Below, in pieces: positions 34,793-41,237 of a DNA stretch of 43,420 bases (positions within the stretch are counted from its first letter, which is position 1; each line of letters begins with the position of its first letter). The notes below the pieces were generated by a model. That model was not told the DNA's origin and did no database searches. It was given only the letters and a program-made list of their open reading frames with translations. Location of the stretch: the NCBI GenBank assembly GCA_035352715.1, contig DAOPYE010000012.1:1-43420 (forward strand), read 5' to 3'. The DNA comes from DAOPYE01 sp035352715. GTDB taxonomy: Bacteria; Acidobacteriota; Holophagae; Holophagales; Holophagaceae. Position numbers and translations under genes: made by a program.

Positions 34793-35869
34793 ATGAGCCA
34801 ACCCAAACGCCTTTCGTTTCTGGATCGCTACCTGACGTTATGGATCTTCCTGGCCATGGGCTTCGGAGTGCTGCTGGGCTATGCAACCCCTGGCTTCAAC
34901 CGGGCCATCAATGCCTGGAATGTCGGCACCACCTCCGTGCCCTTGGCCATCGGCTTGATCCTGATGATGTATCCGCCCCTCGCCAAGGTGAATTACGAGG
35001 AACTCCACCTCGTCTTCGAGAACAAGAAGGTGCTGGGCCTGTCCCTGCTCCAGAACTGGGTGATCGGCCCCTTACTCATGTTTGGTCTGGCGGTGCTTTT
35101 CCTGCGGGATCGACCTGAATACATGATCGGCCTGATCCTCATCGGTCTGGCCCGTTGTATCGCCATGGTCATCGTCTGGAACGATCTCGCCAAGGGCGAC
35201 ACGGAATACTGCGCGGGTCTGGTGGCCTTCAACTCGATCTTCCAGGTGCTGTTCTTCAGCGTCTATGCCTGGTTCTTCGCGACCATCCTGCCCGTCAAGC
35301 TGGGCCTTCAGGGCGCGGTTGTCCACATAACCATTGGGCAGATCGCCGAGAGCGTTTTCATCTACCTGGGCCTCCCCTTCATGGCGGGCTTTCTCACGCG
35401 CTTCGTGCTGGGACGGCTCAAAGGACTCGACTGGTATCACCGTGTGTTCGTGCCCAGGATCAGCCCCATCACACTCATCGCACTGCTCTTCACGATCGTG
35501 GTGATGTTCAGCCTCAAGGGCGAAGCCATTGTGAAGCTGCCCTTGGATGTGGTCCGGATCGCCATCCCCTTGCTGATTTACTTCGTCGTGATGTTCCTGG
35601 TGAGTTTCTGGCTTTCGAAAAAGGCCCGTGCAACCTACGCCCAGAGCGCAACCCTGAGTTTCACGGCGGCTTCCAACAATTTCGAACTCGCCATTGCGGT
35701 GGCCGTGGCTACTTTCGGCATCGCTCACGGAGCAGCGTTCTCCGCCGTCATCGGCCCTCTGGTGGAGGTCCCCGCATTGATTGGTCTAGTGAATGTGGCC
35801 CTTTGGCTCAAGCGCCGCTGGTACCCCGAGAGCAGCGAATCCATTCAGGACGCTGGCTGCTGCAAATAG
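34793..35869 (+). CDS. acr3: Arsenite efflux transporter Acr3
   Basis: Acr3 expels As(III) across the inner membrane, driven by the proton gradient. The 358-residue protein has about ten membrane helices and family blocks LDRYLTLWIFLAMGFGVLLG, LMMYPPLAKVNYEEL, LQNWVIGPLLMFGLA, GLARCIAMVIVWNDLA (with the cysteine known to be essential in the family), GLVAFNSIFQVL and SFTAASNNFELAIAVAVA. I took the ATG at 34793, with AGGA upstream, instead of 34736, which lies inside arsR. The protein ends in GCCK, a short Cys-Cys tail. The start follows arsR1 by 7 bases, so they are co-transcribed. Confidence 0.95.
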   Translation: MSQPKRLSFLDRYLTLWIFLAMGFGVLLGYATPGFNRAINAWNVGTTSVPLAIGLILMMYPPLAKVNYEELHLVFENKKVLGLSLLQNWVIGPLLMFGLAVLFLRDRPEYMIGLILIGLARCIAMVIVWNDLAKGDTEYCAGLVAFNSIFQVLFFSVYAWFFATILPVKLGLQGAVVHITIGQIAESVFIYLGLPFMAGFLTRFVLGRLKGLDWYHRVFVPRISPITLIALLFTIVVMFSLKGEAIVKLPLDVVRIAIPLLIYFVVMFLVSFWLSKKARATYAQSATLSFTAASNNFELAIAVAVATFGIAHGAAFSAVIGPLVEVPALIGLVNVALWLKRRWYPESSESIQDAGCCK

Positions 35870-35899
35870 AAACCACAACCACCCACTTCAGGAGTCTTC

Positions 35900-36328
35900 A
35901 TGACTTCCATGCTTTCCCCGAGGAGCATCCTCTTCCTTTGCGTGGCCAACAGCGCCCGAAGCCAGATGGGCGAGGGCTTGGCTCGCCAGCTTTTCCCGGA
36001 ACTCCGCATCCAGAGCGCAGGGAGCAAGCCCACCCGCGTGAATCCCTATGCCATCGAGGTCCTCGCCGAGCAGGGTATTGATGCCACGATTCACAGCAGC
36101 AAGTCGGTGCAGGATATCGATCCAGCCACAGTGGATCTGGTGATCACCCTTTGCGCAGAAGAAGTCTGCCCGGCCTTCTTGGGCAAAGCAGAGCGCCTGC
36201 ACTGGCCCATCCCCGATCCAGCCAGCGATGATCCCAGCCTCACCCCGGATCAGATGCGAGCGCGATTCCGGGCGGGCCGCGATGAGATTCGGAAGCGACT
36301 GGAAGCCTTCAAGGCCGAGCATTTCTGA
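35900..36328 (+). CDS. arsC: Arsenate reductase ArsC, low-molecular-weight phosphatase type
   Basis: ArsC reduces As(V) to As(III) so that Acr3 can export it. The 142-residue protein has the LMW-phosphatase P-loop CVANSARSQM (C-x5-R) at the N-terminus, followed by further cysteines in ITLCAEEVCPAF. In thioredoxin-linked enzymes, cysteines at this position relay the disulphide. The conserved DPASDD aspartate region lies near residue 100. GGAG stands 7 bases before the ATG at 35900; a second ATG lies 3 codons on. It closes the plus-strand unit, and its stop is 10 bases before the A-tract and hairpin at 36339-36381. Confidence 0.94.
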   Translation: MTSMLSPRSILFLCVANSARSQMGEGLARQLFPELRIQSAGSKPTRVNPYAIEVLAEQGIDATIHSSKSVQDIDPATVDLVITLCAEEVCPAFLGKAERLHWPIPDPASDDPSLTPDQMRARFRAGRDEIRKRLEAFKAEHF

Positions 36329-36468
36329 GTTATTTCGCAAAAAAACAGGGACCTGTTCCAACGATTGGACAGGTCCCTGTTGCATTCATCAGAGAGCGGA
36401 TGCCACAAGCTGCGCGGCTCGTCGCGCCTGGCTTTGGCGATGTGAATGGTTTCGTGGATGTCAGACAT
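36250..36468 (-). CDS. Small ORF with strong RBS that runs through the terminator (uncertain)
   Basis: On the minus strand an ATG at 36468 has GGAGGG 5 bases upstream and opens a 72-codon frame beginning MSDIHETIHIAKARRDEPR. The first 28 or so codons lie before a strong terminator hairpin (36344-36381), and the stop lies beyond it, inside the 3' end of the convergent arsC. A transcript ended at the terminator would have no stop codon. Three readings are possible: an expressed peptide made from a nonstop mRNA, a remnant of a gene truncated by rearrangement, or a chance RBS. I recognise no family. It lies 57 bases after the ccdA-like gene of the same strand. Confidence 0.3.
   Translation of the reverse strand: MSDIHETIHIAKARRDEPRSLWHPLSDECNRDLSNRWNRSLFFCEITQKCSALKASSRFRISSRPARNRARI
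36338..36381 (-). terminator. Rho-independent terminator of the arsR2-arsP unit
   Basis: A long stem (36344-36361 with 36365-36381, one bulged base, loop of 3) is followed on the minus strand by a run of seven T (plus-strand A, 36339-36345, partly inside the stem base). The T-tract orientation shows that it ends minus-strand transcripts; it may also slow plus-strand read-through from arsC. Confidence 0.85.
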
Positions 36469-36525
36469 GAAGTCCCTCCTTCATTCGTTTGGACGAGGAA
36501 GGAGGGAGGATGGATACACCTCTTT

Positions 36526-37236
36526 TCAGGCGGCCATTCTAGCCTGCCAAGCCAGCCACAGGATCCATACGGCGCAAGCCGTCAAAAGCGATCCCATGGC
36601 CTTGGGTAGCCATTTGCTCAAAATCGTGGAGAAACGGCTCTGAGCATACCGGCTCGCCCAACCCGTCGAGGCTCCGGCCAGGAAGAGCAGCAGAACATGC
36701 CCAAGGGCGTAAGCGAACAGCAGTACGCCGCCCCAGAGAATCCGTTTCTGCAAGGCCACAATGGTCAGCACGGCTGCCAACGCCGGAGTGGCGCAGGGTG
36801 CCGACAAGGATCCGGTCAGGCCACCCAACACCAACGCCCCCAGCAGGCCAGCACCATGAAACCGAGTCATGAATCCGTGAGAGGGCGAAGGAATCGCAAA
36901 GAGCCCAAGCAGATGCAGCCCTATCGCCAGAAGAACAAGGCCCAGCGCCGCTTTCCATCCCCATCCGATGTCTCCCAGCAGGGAGCCCGTGATCGCGGCA
37001 ATCAGTCCTAACGCTGTGAAGGACAGAGCCAAACCCAATACAAAGACGGCTGAAAGCAGCATCGGGTGGTACCGACCTTCTTTCGTGCCACCCGTGAACC
37101 CCACAACGAGTGGGGCGGCTACGAGCACACAGGGATTGGCCGAAGTCAGCAGGCCTCCCAGAAACACGAGGCCGATCTGCTGGTAGCCCGGTGCCTGAGC
37201 CACCAGATCCGCAATGCGGGAAATGAAATCGCCCAT
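36526..37236 (-). CDS. CcdA/DsbD-type transmembrane electron carrier
   Basis: The 236-residue membrane protein has about six helices and two conserved cysteines at the expected places: ANPCVLVAAPLVVGF in the first and GSLSAPCATPALAAVL in the fourth helix. CcdA/DsbD-core proteins pass electrons from cytoplasmic thioredoxin to extracytoplasmic thiol proteins. Here the likely partner is the secreted thioredoxin-like protein encoded directly upstream, since the two genes share one base (TAATG). Its place in the unit with an ArsP-type permease suggests a reducing relay that keeps cysteines reduced under arsenic stress. That role is inferred; the family assignment is well supported. Confidence 0.88.
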   Translation of the reverse strand: MGDFISRIADLVAQAPGYQQIGLVFLGGLLTSANPCVLVAAPLVVGFTGGTKEGRYHPMLLSAVFVLGLALSFTALGLIAAITGSLLGDIGWGWKAALGLVLLAIGLHLLGLFAIPSPSHGFMTRFHGAGLLGALVLGGLTGSLSAPCATPALAAVLTIVALQKRILWGGVLLFAYALGHVLLLFLAGASTGWASRYAQSRFSTILSKWLPKAMGSLLTACAVWILWLAWQARMAA

Positions 37237-37622
37237 TACTTCAAACCAGCTTTGCTCAAAGCTGCTTGGAATTCAGCCTTTTCCCAGAACCCGATGTGGC
37301 GCGAGATTTCTTTCCCAGACGGGTCAAAGATCACCTGCGTCGGCATGGCCATTACCTTGAAGGGCTTGGCATCCTTGGGGTGTTCAGCAATGTAGAAGTT
37401 TCGGAACTGAGCGCGGTCTCCATACTGGGCCTGCAACTGCGCAAGGATGGGCTGCATCTTTTTGCAGGGAATGCAGGTGGGACCGCCGAACTCAATGACC
37501 GTCCACTTTCCCGATTTCAGGATTTGCGTGAGGCCGGATGGATCCAGTGCAGGAACAGCACTCTGGGCGAGAAGCGCCGTCGAAGCTGCGAACACGGCGA
37601 GGCTGATGCGATGAAAGCTCAT
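37236..37622 (-). CDS. Secreted thioredoxin-family protein
   Basis: The 128-residue protein begins with a signal peptide (about 1-21, ending near LLAQS) and continues with a compact thioredoxin fold: IEFGGPTCIPCKKMQPIL holds the CxxC active site, and MAMPTQVIFDPSGKE contains the cis-proline. It probably reduces or holds thiols outside the cytoplasm. It is preceded by GGAG and overlaps the downstream CcdA-like gene by 1 base, the classic pairing of a periplasmic thioredoxin and its membrane reductant. The CIPC active site differs from the usual CGPC, so its potential may differ. Confidence 0.9.
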   Translation of the reverse strand: MSFHRISLAVFAASTALLAQSAVPALDPSGLTQILKSGKWTVIEFGGPTCIPCKKMQPILAQLQAQYGDRAQFRNFYIAEHPKDAKPFKVMAMPTQVIFDPSGKEISRHIGFWEKAEFQAALSKAGLK

Positions 37623-37654
37623 GGCAATCTCCTGAATGAGGTGTGATGTGGATT

Positions 37655-37888
37655 TCAGGCCTTCAACAGAGCCAGGATTTCATCTGAGCTAGGCACCTTC
37701 CCCTGGAACTTGAGCTGGCCATCCACAGCCAGAGCGGGTGTGCTGAGGATGCCGCGAGCCGCCATGGCCATGTAGTCCGAGACCTTCACAACTTGATGGT
37801 CGCCCCCAAGTTGTTCCACTGCGTGCTTGGTGTGTTTGAGCAAGGTTTCGCACTTGGCGCAGCCAGGACCGAAGAGTTCGATGAGCAT
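37655..37888 (-). CDS. Small thioredoxin-like redox-active disulphide protein
   Basis: The 77-residue protein matches the short thioredoxin/glutaredoxin-like family: FGPGCAKCETLLKHTKHAVE with a CxxC, then GILSTPALAVDGQLKFQGKVP with cis-proline. These proteins frequently sit next to ArsP/YraQ permeases and ArsR repressors. It is cytosolic, with no signal peptide. The start has GGAG 5 bases upstream; it lies 8 bases after the permease stop. It may deliver reduced thiol or metalloid to the permease, as inference. Confidence 0.9.
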   Translation of the reverse strand: MLIELFGPGCAKCETLLKHTKHAVEQLGGDHQVVKVSDYMAMAARGILSTPALAVDGQLKFQGKVPSSDEILALLKA

Positions 37889-37896
37889 GACGACTC

Positions 37897-39012
37897 CTAC
37901 AGGATGAGGTTGAACAAGTAGCCGACGAACATGATGCCGGTGGCCACGATGCCGACGAACACAGCGATCAGGCGAGGGCGAAGCACCTTTCGAAGAATGA
38001 TGGTTTCGGGCAGGGAGAGCCCGATGACCGCCATCATGAAGGCCAACGTGGTTCCCAGCGCCGCGCCTTTGCCGATCAGGGCCTGAACGATGGGGATCAC
38101 CCCTGCAGCGTTGCTATAGAGCGGAACTCCGACCAGCACGGCCAAGGGGACGCTCCACCAGGCGCCCTTGCCCATGAAGCGGGCCATGAGGTCCTGGGGC
38201 ACGTAACCATGAATGAAAGCCCCCACGCCAATCCCCACGAGTAGGTAGGGCCACACCTTGCCGACGATATCGCGCACGCCCTGCACACCAGCCTTGAGCC
38301 GATCACTGAAGGCCATGCGCGTTTCCTGTGCCGCCTGTGCCTGGAAGGGGATTTCCATCACCCATGGCTCCAGATGCTTCTCCATCCGCAGCTTGCCCAG
38401 CACCCACCCTGATACAAACGCAATGGCAACACCTGTGCCCGCATAGATGGCAGCGATCTTCCAGCCGAACATGCCCAGCAGCATGAAGAGGGCGACCTCG
38501 TTCACCATGGGGGCTGAGATGAGGTAGCTGAAGGTCACACCCAGGGGAACACCCACCCGCACGAAACCAATGAAGAGCGGAATGGCCGAACAAGAACAGA
38601 AGGGCGTAAAGATCCCGAAGATCGCAGCCACAAGATTGCCCCAAACCCCGGCGCGTCGAGCCAGGACATCCCGCGTATGCTCTGCCGTGATGAAGGTCTG
38701 CATGAAGGTGACGCCCAGCACCACCAGCGAAAGCAGCATCAGCACCTTCGGGGAATCGTAGAGGAAGAACGCGACAGCGCTTCCCAGGCGACTTGTGGGA
38801 TTCAACCGGAAAAGGTGGGTCGTGATCCCATTGGCCATTGGTTCGAGGATGCGATAGAGCCCGAACCAGAGCGGAAGGGCAATGAGCAGCCAGCCTCCGC
38901 GTCTCAGGAGGCTAGGCTTCGTGCTGGGCTTCGAGGCACACGAATCCCCGCCACAGCAAGAGCTTCCGGATGAAACGGCTCCTTCCAGTTGTGAGTTTTT
39001 TGAAACGTCCAT
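37897..39012 (-). CDS. arsP: ArsP/YraQ-family permease (organoarsenical efflux candidate)
   Basis: The 371-residue protein has about eight membrane helices, a family signature TPFCSCSAIPLFIGFVRVG with a cysteine pair, SAPMVNEVALFMLLG and, in the second half, GVPLYSNAAGVIPIVQAL and GLSLPETIILRKVL. ArsP members such as the Campylobacter one export trivalent methylated arsenicals. Other family members have unknown substrates, so the gene symbol is a best guess. The N-terminal cytoplasmic tail carries SSCCGGDSCASK, an extra cysteine cluster. It follows arsR2 by 10 bases. With ArsM in the same island, export of methylarsenite is coherent. Confidence 0.85.
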   Translation of the reverse strand: MDVSKNSQLEGAVSSGSSCCGGDSCASKPSTKPSLLRRGGWLLIALPLWFGLYRILEPMANGITTHLFRLNPTSRLGSAVAFFLYDSPKVLMLLSLVVLGVTFMQTFITAEHTRDVLARRAGVWGNLVAAIFGIFTPFCSCSAIPLFIGFVRVGVPLGVTFSYLISAPMVNEVALFMLLGMFGWKIAAIYAGTGVAIAFVSGWVLGKLRMEKHLEPWVMEIPFQAQAAQETRMAFSDRLKAGVQGVRDIVGKVWPYLLVGIGVGAFIHGYVPQDLMARFMGKGAWWSVPLAVLVGVPLYSNAAGVIPIVQALIGKGAALGTTLAFMMAVIGLSLPETIILRKVLRPRLIAVFVGIVATGIMFVGYLFNLIL

Positions 39013-39022
39013 ATCGGTCTCG

Positions 39023-39415
39023 CTATTGGCCGGGTTCGAGATCTCGCCCGGAACTCATCCGTGAGCAGGTTGTCAGCAGAGGTGTCTTCTTTACGGAATG
39101 GGCCTTTTTCCGGTCCTTCTTGATCTGAGGATCCAGATCCAAGGATGGCCACAGGGTTTCCAGAAAGACTTTGATCTGGGGATTTTCAGACAGCCCCAAG
39201 TAGACCCAGCGCCCTTCCTTGCGCTCCGTCAAAAGCCCAGCCCGCCGCAGCTCCGAGAGATGTTCGGAAGTCGTGCTGGCGGCTAGATCGACAATTTCCA
39301 TCATCTGGCAAACACAGAGTTCCCCATCTTTCAGGAGCGCCAGCAATCTCAATCTCATGGGATGGGACAGGGCTTTGAATCGATCGACCAGGGGGCGGAT
39401 GGCTGTCATCGTCAT
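39023..39415 (-). CDS. arsR: ArsR-family repressor with classical ELCVC site (unit 2)
   Basis: This 130-residue winged-helix repressor has RFKALSHPMRLRLLALLKDGELCVCQMMEI, the classical As(III)-binding sequence (Cys-Val-Cys) in the DNA-binding helix, and the recognition region ASTTSEHLSELRRAGLL. The C-terminus is lysine-rich. I chose the ATG at 39415 (GGAAAG about 7 bases upstream) over a GTG at 39445. It controls the minus-strand unit with the arsP-like permease. Unlike ArsR1 and ArsR3 it has no C-terminal Cys-Cys, and so belongs to a different ArsR subfamily. Confidence 0.92.
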   Translation of the reverse strand: MTMTAIRPLVDRFKALSHPMRLRLLALLKDGELCVCQMMEIVDLAASTTSEHLSELRRAGLLTERKEGRWVYLGLSENPQIKVFLETLWPSLDLDPQIKKDRKKAHSVKKTPLLTTCSRMSSGRDLEPGQ

Positions 39416-39424
39416 TTCTCGACT

Positions 39425-39464
39425 TTCCGAAATAACGAATAGCACGCAGCATGCCCCATGTCAC
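39425..39464 (-). promoter_or_regulatory. Promoter and candidate operator of arsR2
   Basis: On the minus strand GTGACA (39459-39464, five of six to -35) is followed after 17 bases by TATTCG (39436-39441, weak -10). A partly symmetrical TTCG...CGGAA stretch (39425-39439) overlaps the -10 and start and could be the ArsR2 site. Confidence 0.5.
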
Positions 39465-39528
39465 GCGCCTCAGCAAAAGAAACATCCATTAGTGCGGCGG
39501 GACACGGCCATGTATGGGCCAAATGCCG

Positions 39529-40098
39529 CTATTTCAGTGGCTTTCGATCACATTGAAGTTCGGCCCACTCATCTAGGATGATCCGGCAGTGTTTCTCCAT
39601 CTGGCCCTTCAGACACTGTCGAGCGCGATGCAAGCGGATCTTGGCGGCTCCGGGGGTGATCTCCAGGATTTCGGCGATCTCACGAATTTGGAGTTCCTTC
39701 AATTCACTCAGGTAGATGATGGTGCGGGAATCCACGGGCAGATCATCCACAAGCCCTCGGATGCAACTACACATCTCTTCCTTCAGCGCCTGTTGGTCAT
39801 GAGCTGGCAGAAAATGGACAGCACTGTCATCCAGCGCTCGTTCATCAACCTGGGCCTGGGAAGCTCGATGGGATGCGCTTTTCAGGCGATCAAGCGCCGC
39901 ATTCGTAGCGATCTGGAAGACCCACGTGGAGAGCTTCGCCTGGGCGCGAAATCCATCCATTCCCTGGTGAACCCTGATGAACACATCCTGCGCAAGATCC
40001 TCCGCCTCCCCCTGGCCGACAAACCGGGCGAGATAGTTCACGACTTTGGGCCTCAGATCGGCATGAAGTGCGTCAAAGGACATCGTTTCCAAACTCAC
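39529..40098 (-). CDS. ECF-type RNA polymerase sigma factor
   Basis: The 189-residue protein has the sigma-70 region 2 (YLARFVGQGEAEDLAQDVFIRVHQ, then LSTWVFQIATNAALDRLK) and region 4 (LPVDSRTIIYLSELKELQIREIAEIL, then AAKIRLHRARQCLKGQM). It matches small extracytoplasmic-function sigma factors. The linker has MCSCIRG and the C-terminus has KHCRIILDEWAELQC; these cysteines could sense redox or arsenic, as inference. No anti-sigma factor is encoded nearby. It is the last gene of the arsR3 unit, 3 bases after the dehydrogenase gene. The start may be GTG at 40098 or ATG at 40083; the RBS does not decide. Confidence 0.9.
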   Translation of the reverse strand: MSLETMSFDALHADLRPKVVNYLARFVGQGEAEDLAQDVFIRVHQGMDGFRAQAKLSTWVFQIATNAALDRLKSASHRASQAQVDERALDDSAVHFLPAHDQQALKEEMCSCIRGLVDDLPVDSRTIIYLSELKELQIREIAEILEITPGAAKIRLHRARQCLKGQMEKHCRIILDEWAELQCDRKPLK

Positions 40099-40101
40099 CT
40101 C

Positions 40102-40884
40102 TCAGACCGTGACCGCGCCCGTCAGCTTCTCATGCAGCGCAACAAGCTTTTCCCGATAGGGAGCCAGAATGACGGCCTGGGATGCTTCCAGTGGCTTGAC
40201 CGGAATCGTATCCATGACCTGTTCGAAAGTGAAATCCCGCTCCAGCAACTGGGTGACAGCACCATGCAACATGGCGGCAAGACCCCGATCGGTCGTTTCC
40301 GGATCCAGGCCAAAGGAGTGTCCCAAATCCCTCAAGGTCTGCCACTGGGGCCAGAAGTAGGTTGGTCCCATGGCCGTGAGAATGGCGTGGGCATTGAGTT
40401 GGCTCTCGGGCAATTCGGGGAATAGCCCCAGAGGTGAGAACAGCGCTTCCAGGCAATCCCGGTCCAAGGCCGTGATTCCAGGCCCGTAGGCCACTGGGTT
40501 GTACCCCTTCCCGATGATGGAAGGGGCGTTTGGAATCATCCGGGCCAACCGGAGATGACCATTCAGGGATGTCCGAAGGGTGATGAAGTCCACCACTGGA
40601 GCCAGAGAAACAACCACCGTGTGAGGGGAAAGCGTTGGTGCGATGTCCAGAAGGACAGCCCTGAGCACTGGGGGGTGCAGAGCCAGAAACACCACCTGCT
40701 GCTCTGCAGGTTTCTGGTTGTCGGCCACCACCTCCACATGGGGGTGATCAGCCTTCAGGCGGGCACGGACTTCTGGATTCGGATCGCTGACAACCACCCG
40801 ATCAAAGGGAATGCCCTTGGCTTTCCACGCCGCAAGAAAGATGGCCGTGATCCGGCCTCCGCCGATGAATCCGATGGTTGTCAT
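40102..40884 (-). CDS. Pyrroline-5-carboxylate reductase-like NAD(P)-dependent oxidoreductase
   Basis: The 260-residue protein begins with a dinucleotide-binding loop IGFIGGGRITAIFL and the phosphate-binding VVSDPNPEVRARLK, followed by QVVFLALHPPVLRAVL and a ProC-like segment LARMIPNAPSIIGKGYNPVAYG. The C-terminal half (NAHAILTAMGPTYFWP, then DRGLAAMLHGAVTQLL) is that of the ProC/F420-dependent oxidoreductase fold. The substrate cannot be read; a proline pathway role is doubtful because it lies in an arsenic operon, between the CMD-family gene and the sigma factor. GGAGA precedes the ATG by 7 bases. Confidence 0.82.
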   Translation of the reverse strand: MTTIGFIGGGRITAIFLAAWKAKGIPFDRVVVSDPNPEVRARLKADHPHVEVVADNQKPAEQQVVFLALHPPVLRAVLLDIAPTLSPHTVVVSLAPVVDFITLRTSLNGHLRLARMIPNAPSIIGKGYNPVAYGPGITALDRDCLEALFSPLGLFPELPESQLNAHAILTAMGPTYFWPQWQTLRDLGHSFGLDPETTDRGLAAMLHGAVTQLLERDFTFEQVMDTIPVKPLEASQAVILAPYREKLVALHEKLTGAVTV

Positions 40885-40896
40885 GATCGTTCTCCC

Positions 40897-41181
40897 TCAG
40901 CAGCAGCCAGTGGAACCACAGGCGCAGGGGTTCTTGGATGGCAAGGATGTCGGCTCCTCCTCGGCCAGGAAGCGCTCTGAGGTTTCATGGAGCTTCCGAT
41001 GGGGAGTGGCCTTGACGGCCAAGGCCACCTCCACCGCCTTCCGCATATCAGCTTTGGAAACGCCAAGTTTGTGGGCCAGATCGTAGTGGTATTTGAAGCA
41101 AGGCTCACAGGGCGAAGCCATCGCGGCTCCGATGGCCACGAGTTCGATGACCGATTCGGTCATAAGGGTTTGGGCGTTCAT
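40897..41181 (-). CDS. Carboxymuconolactone decarboxylase/AhpD-family protein with Cys-rich tail
   Basis: The 94-residue protein holds the AhpD/CMD core: AMASPCEPCFKYHYDLAHKLG has the CxxC and downstream histidine of the peroxidatic relay, followed by KADMRKAVEVALAVKA. The C-terminus adds a tail NPCACGSTGCC that is not part of the core fold. GGAGGG lies 5 bases before the ATG at 41181. The frame continues upstream past it antisense to arsM codons, which I rejected. It probably acts in thiol-disulphide or peroxide chemistry. Related CMD genes occur in other ars operons. The direct role is unknown. Confidence 0.88.
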   Translation of the reverse strand: MNAQTLMTESVIELVAIGAAMASPCEPCFKYHYDLAHKLGVSKADMRKAVEVALAVKATPHRKLHETSERFLAEEEPTSLPSKNPCACGSTGCC

Positions 41182-41237
41182 ACAGCCCTCCTTTCTACTT
41201 CTTGAGACGACAAGGCGAAAGAAGGGATACAGAAAAG

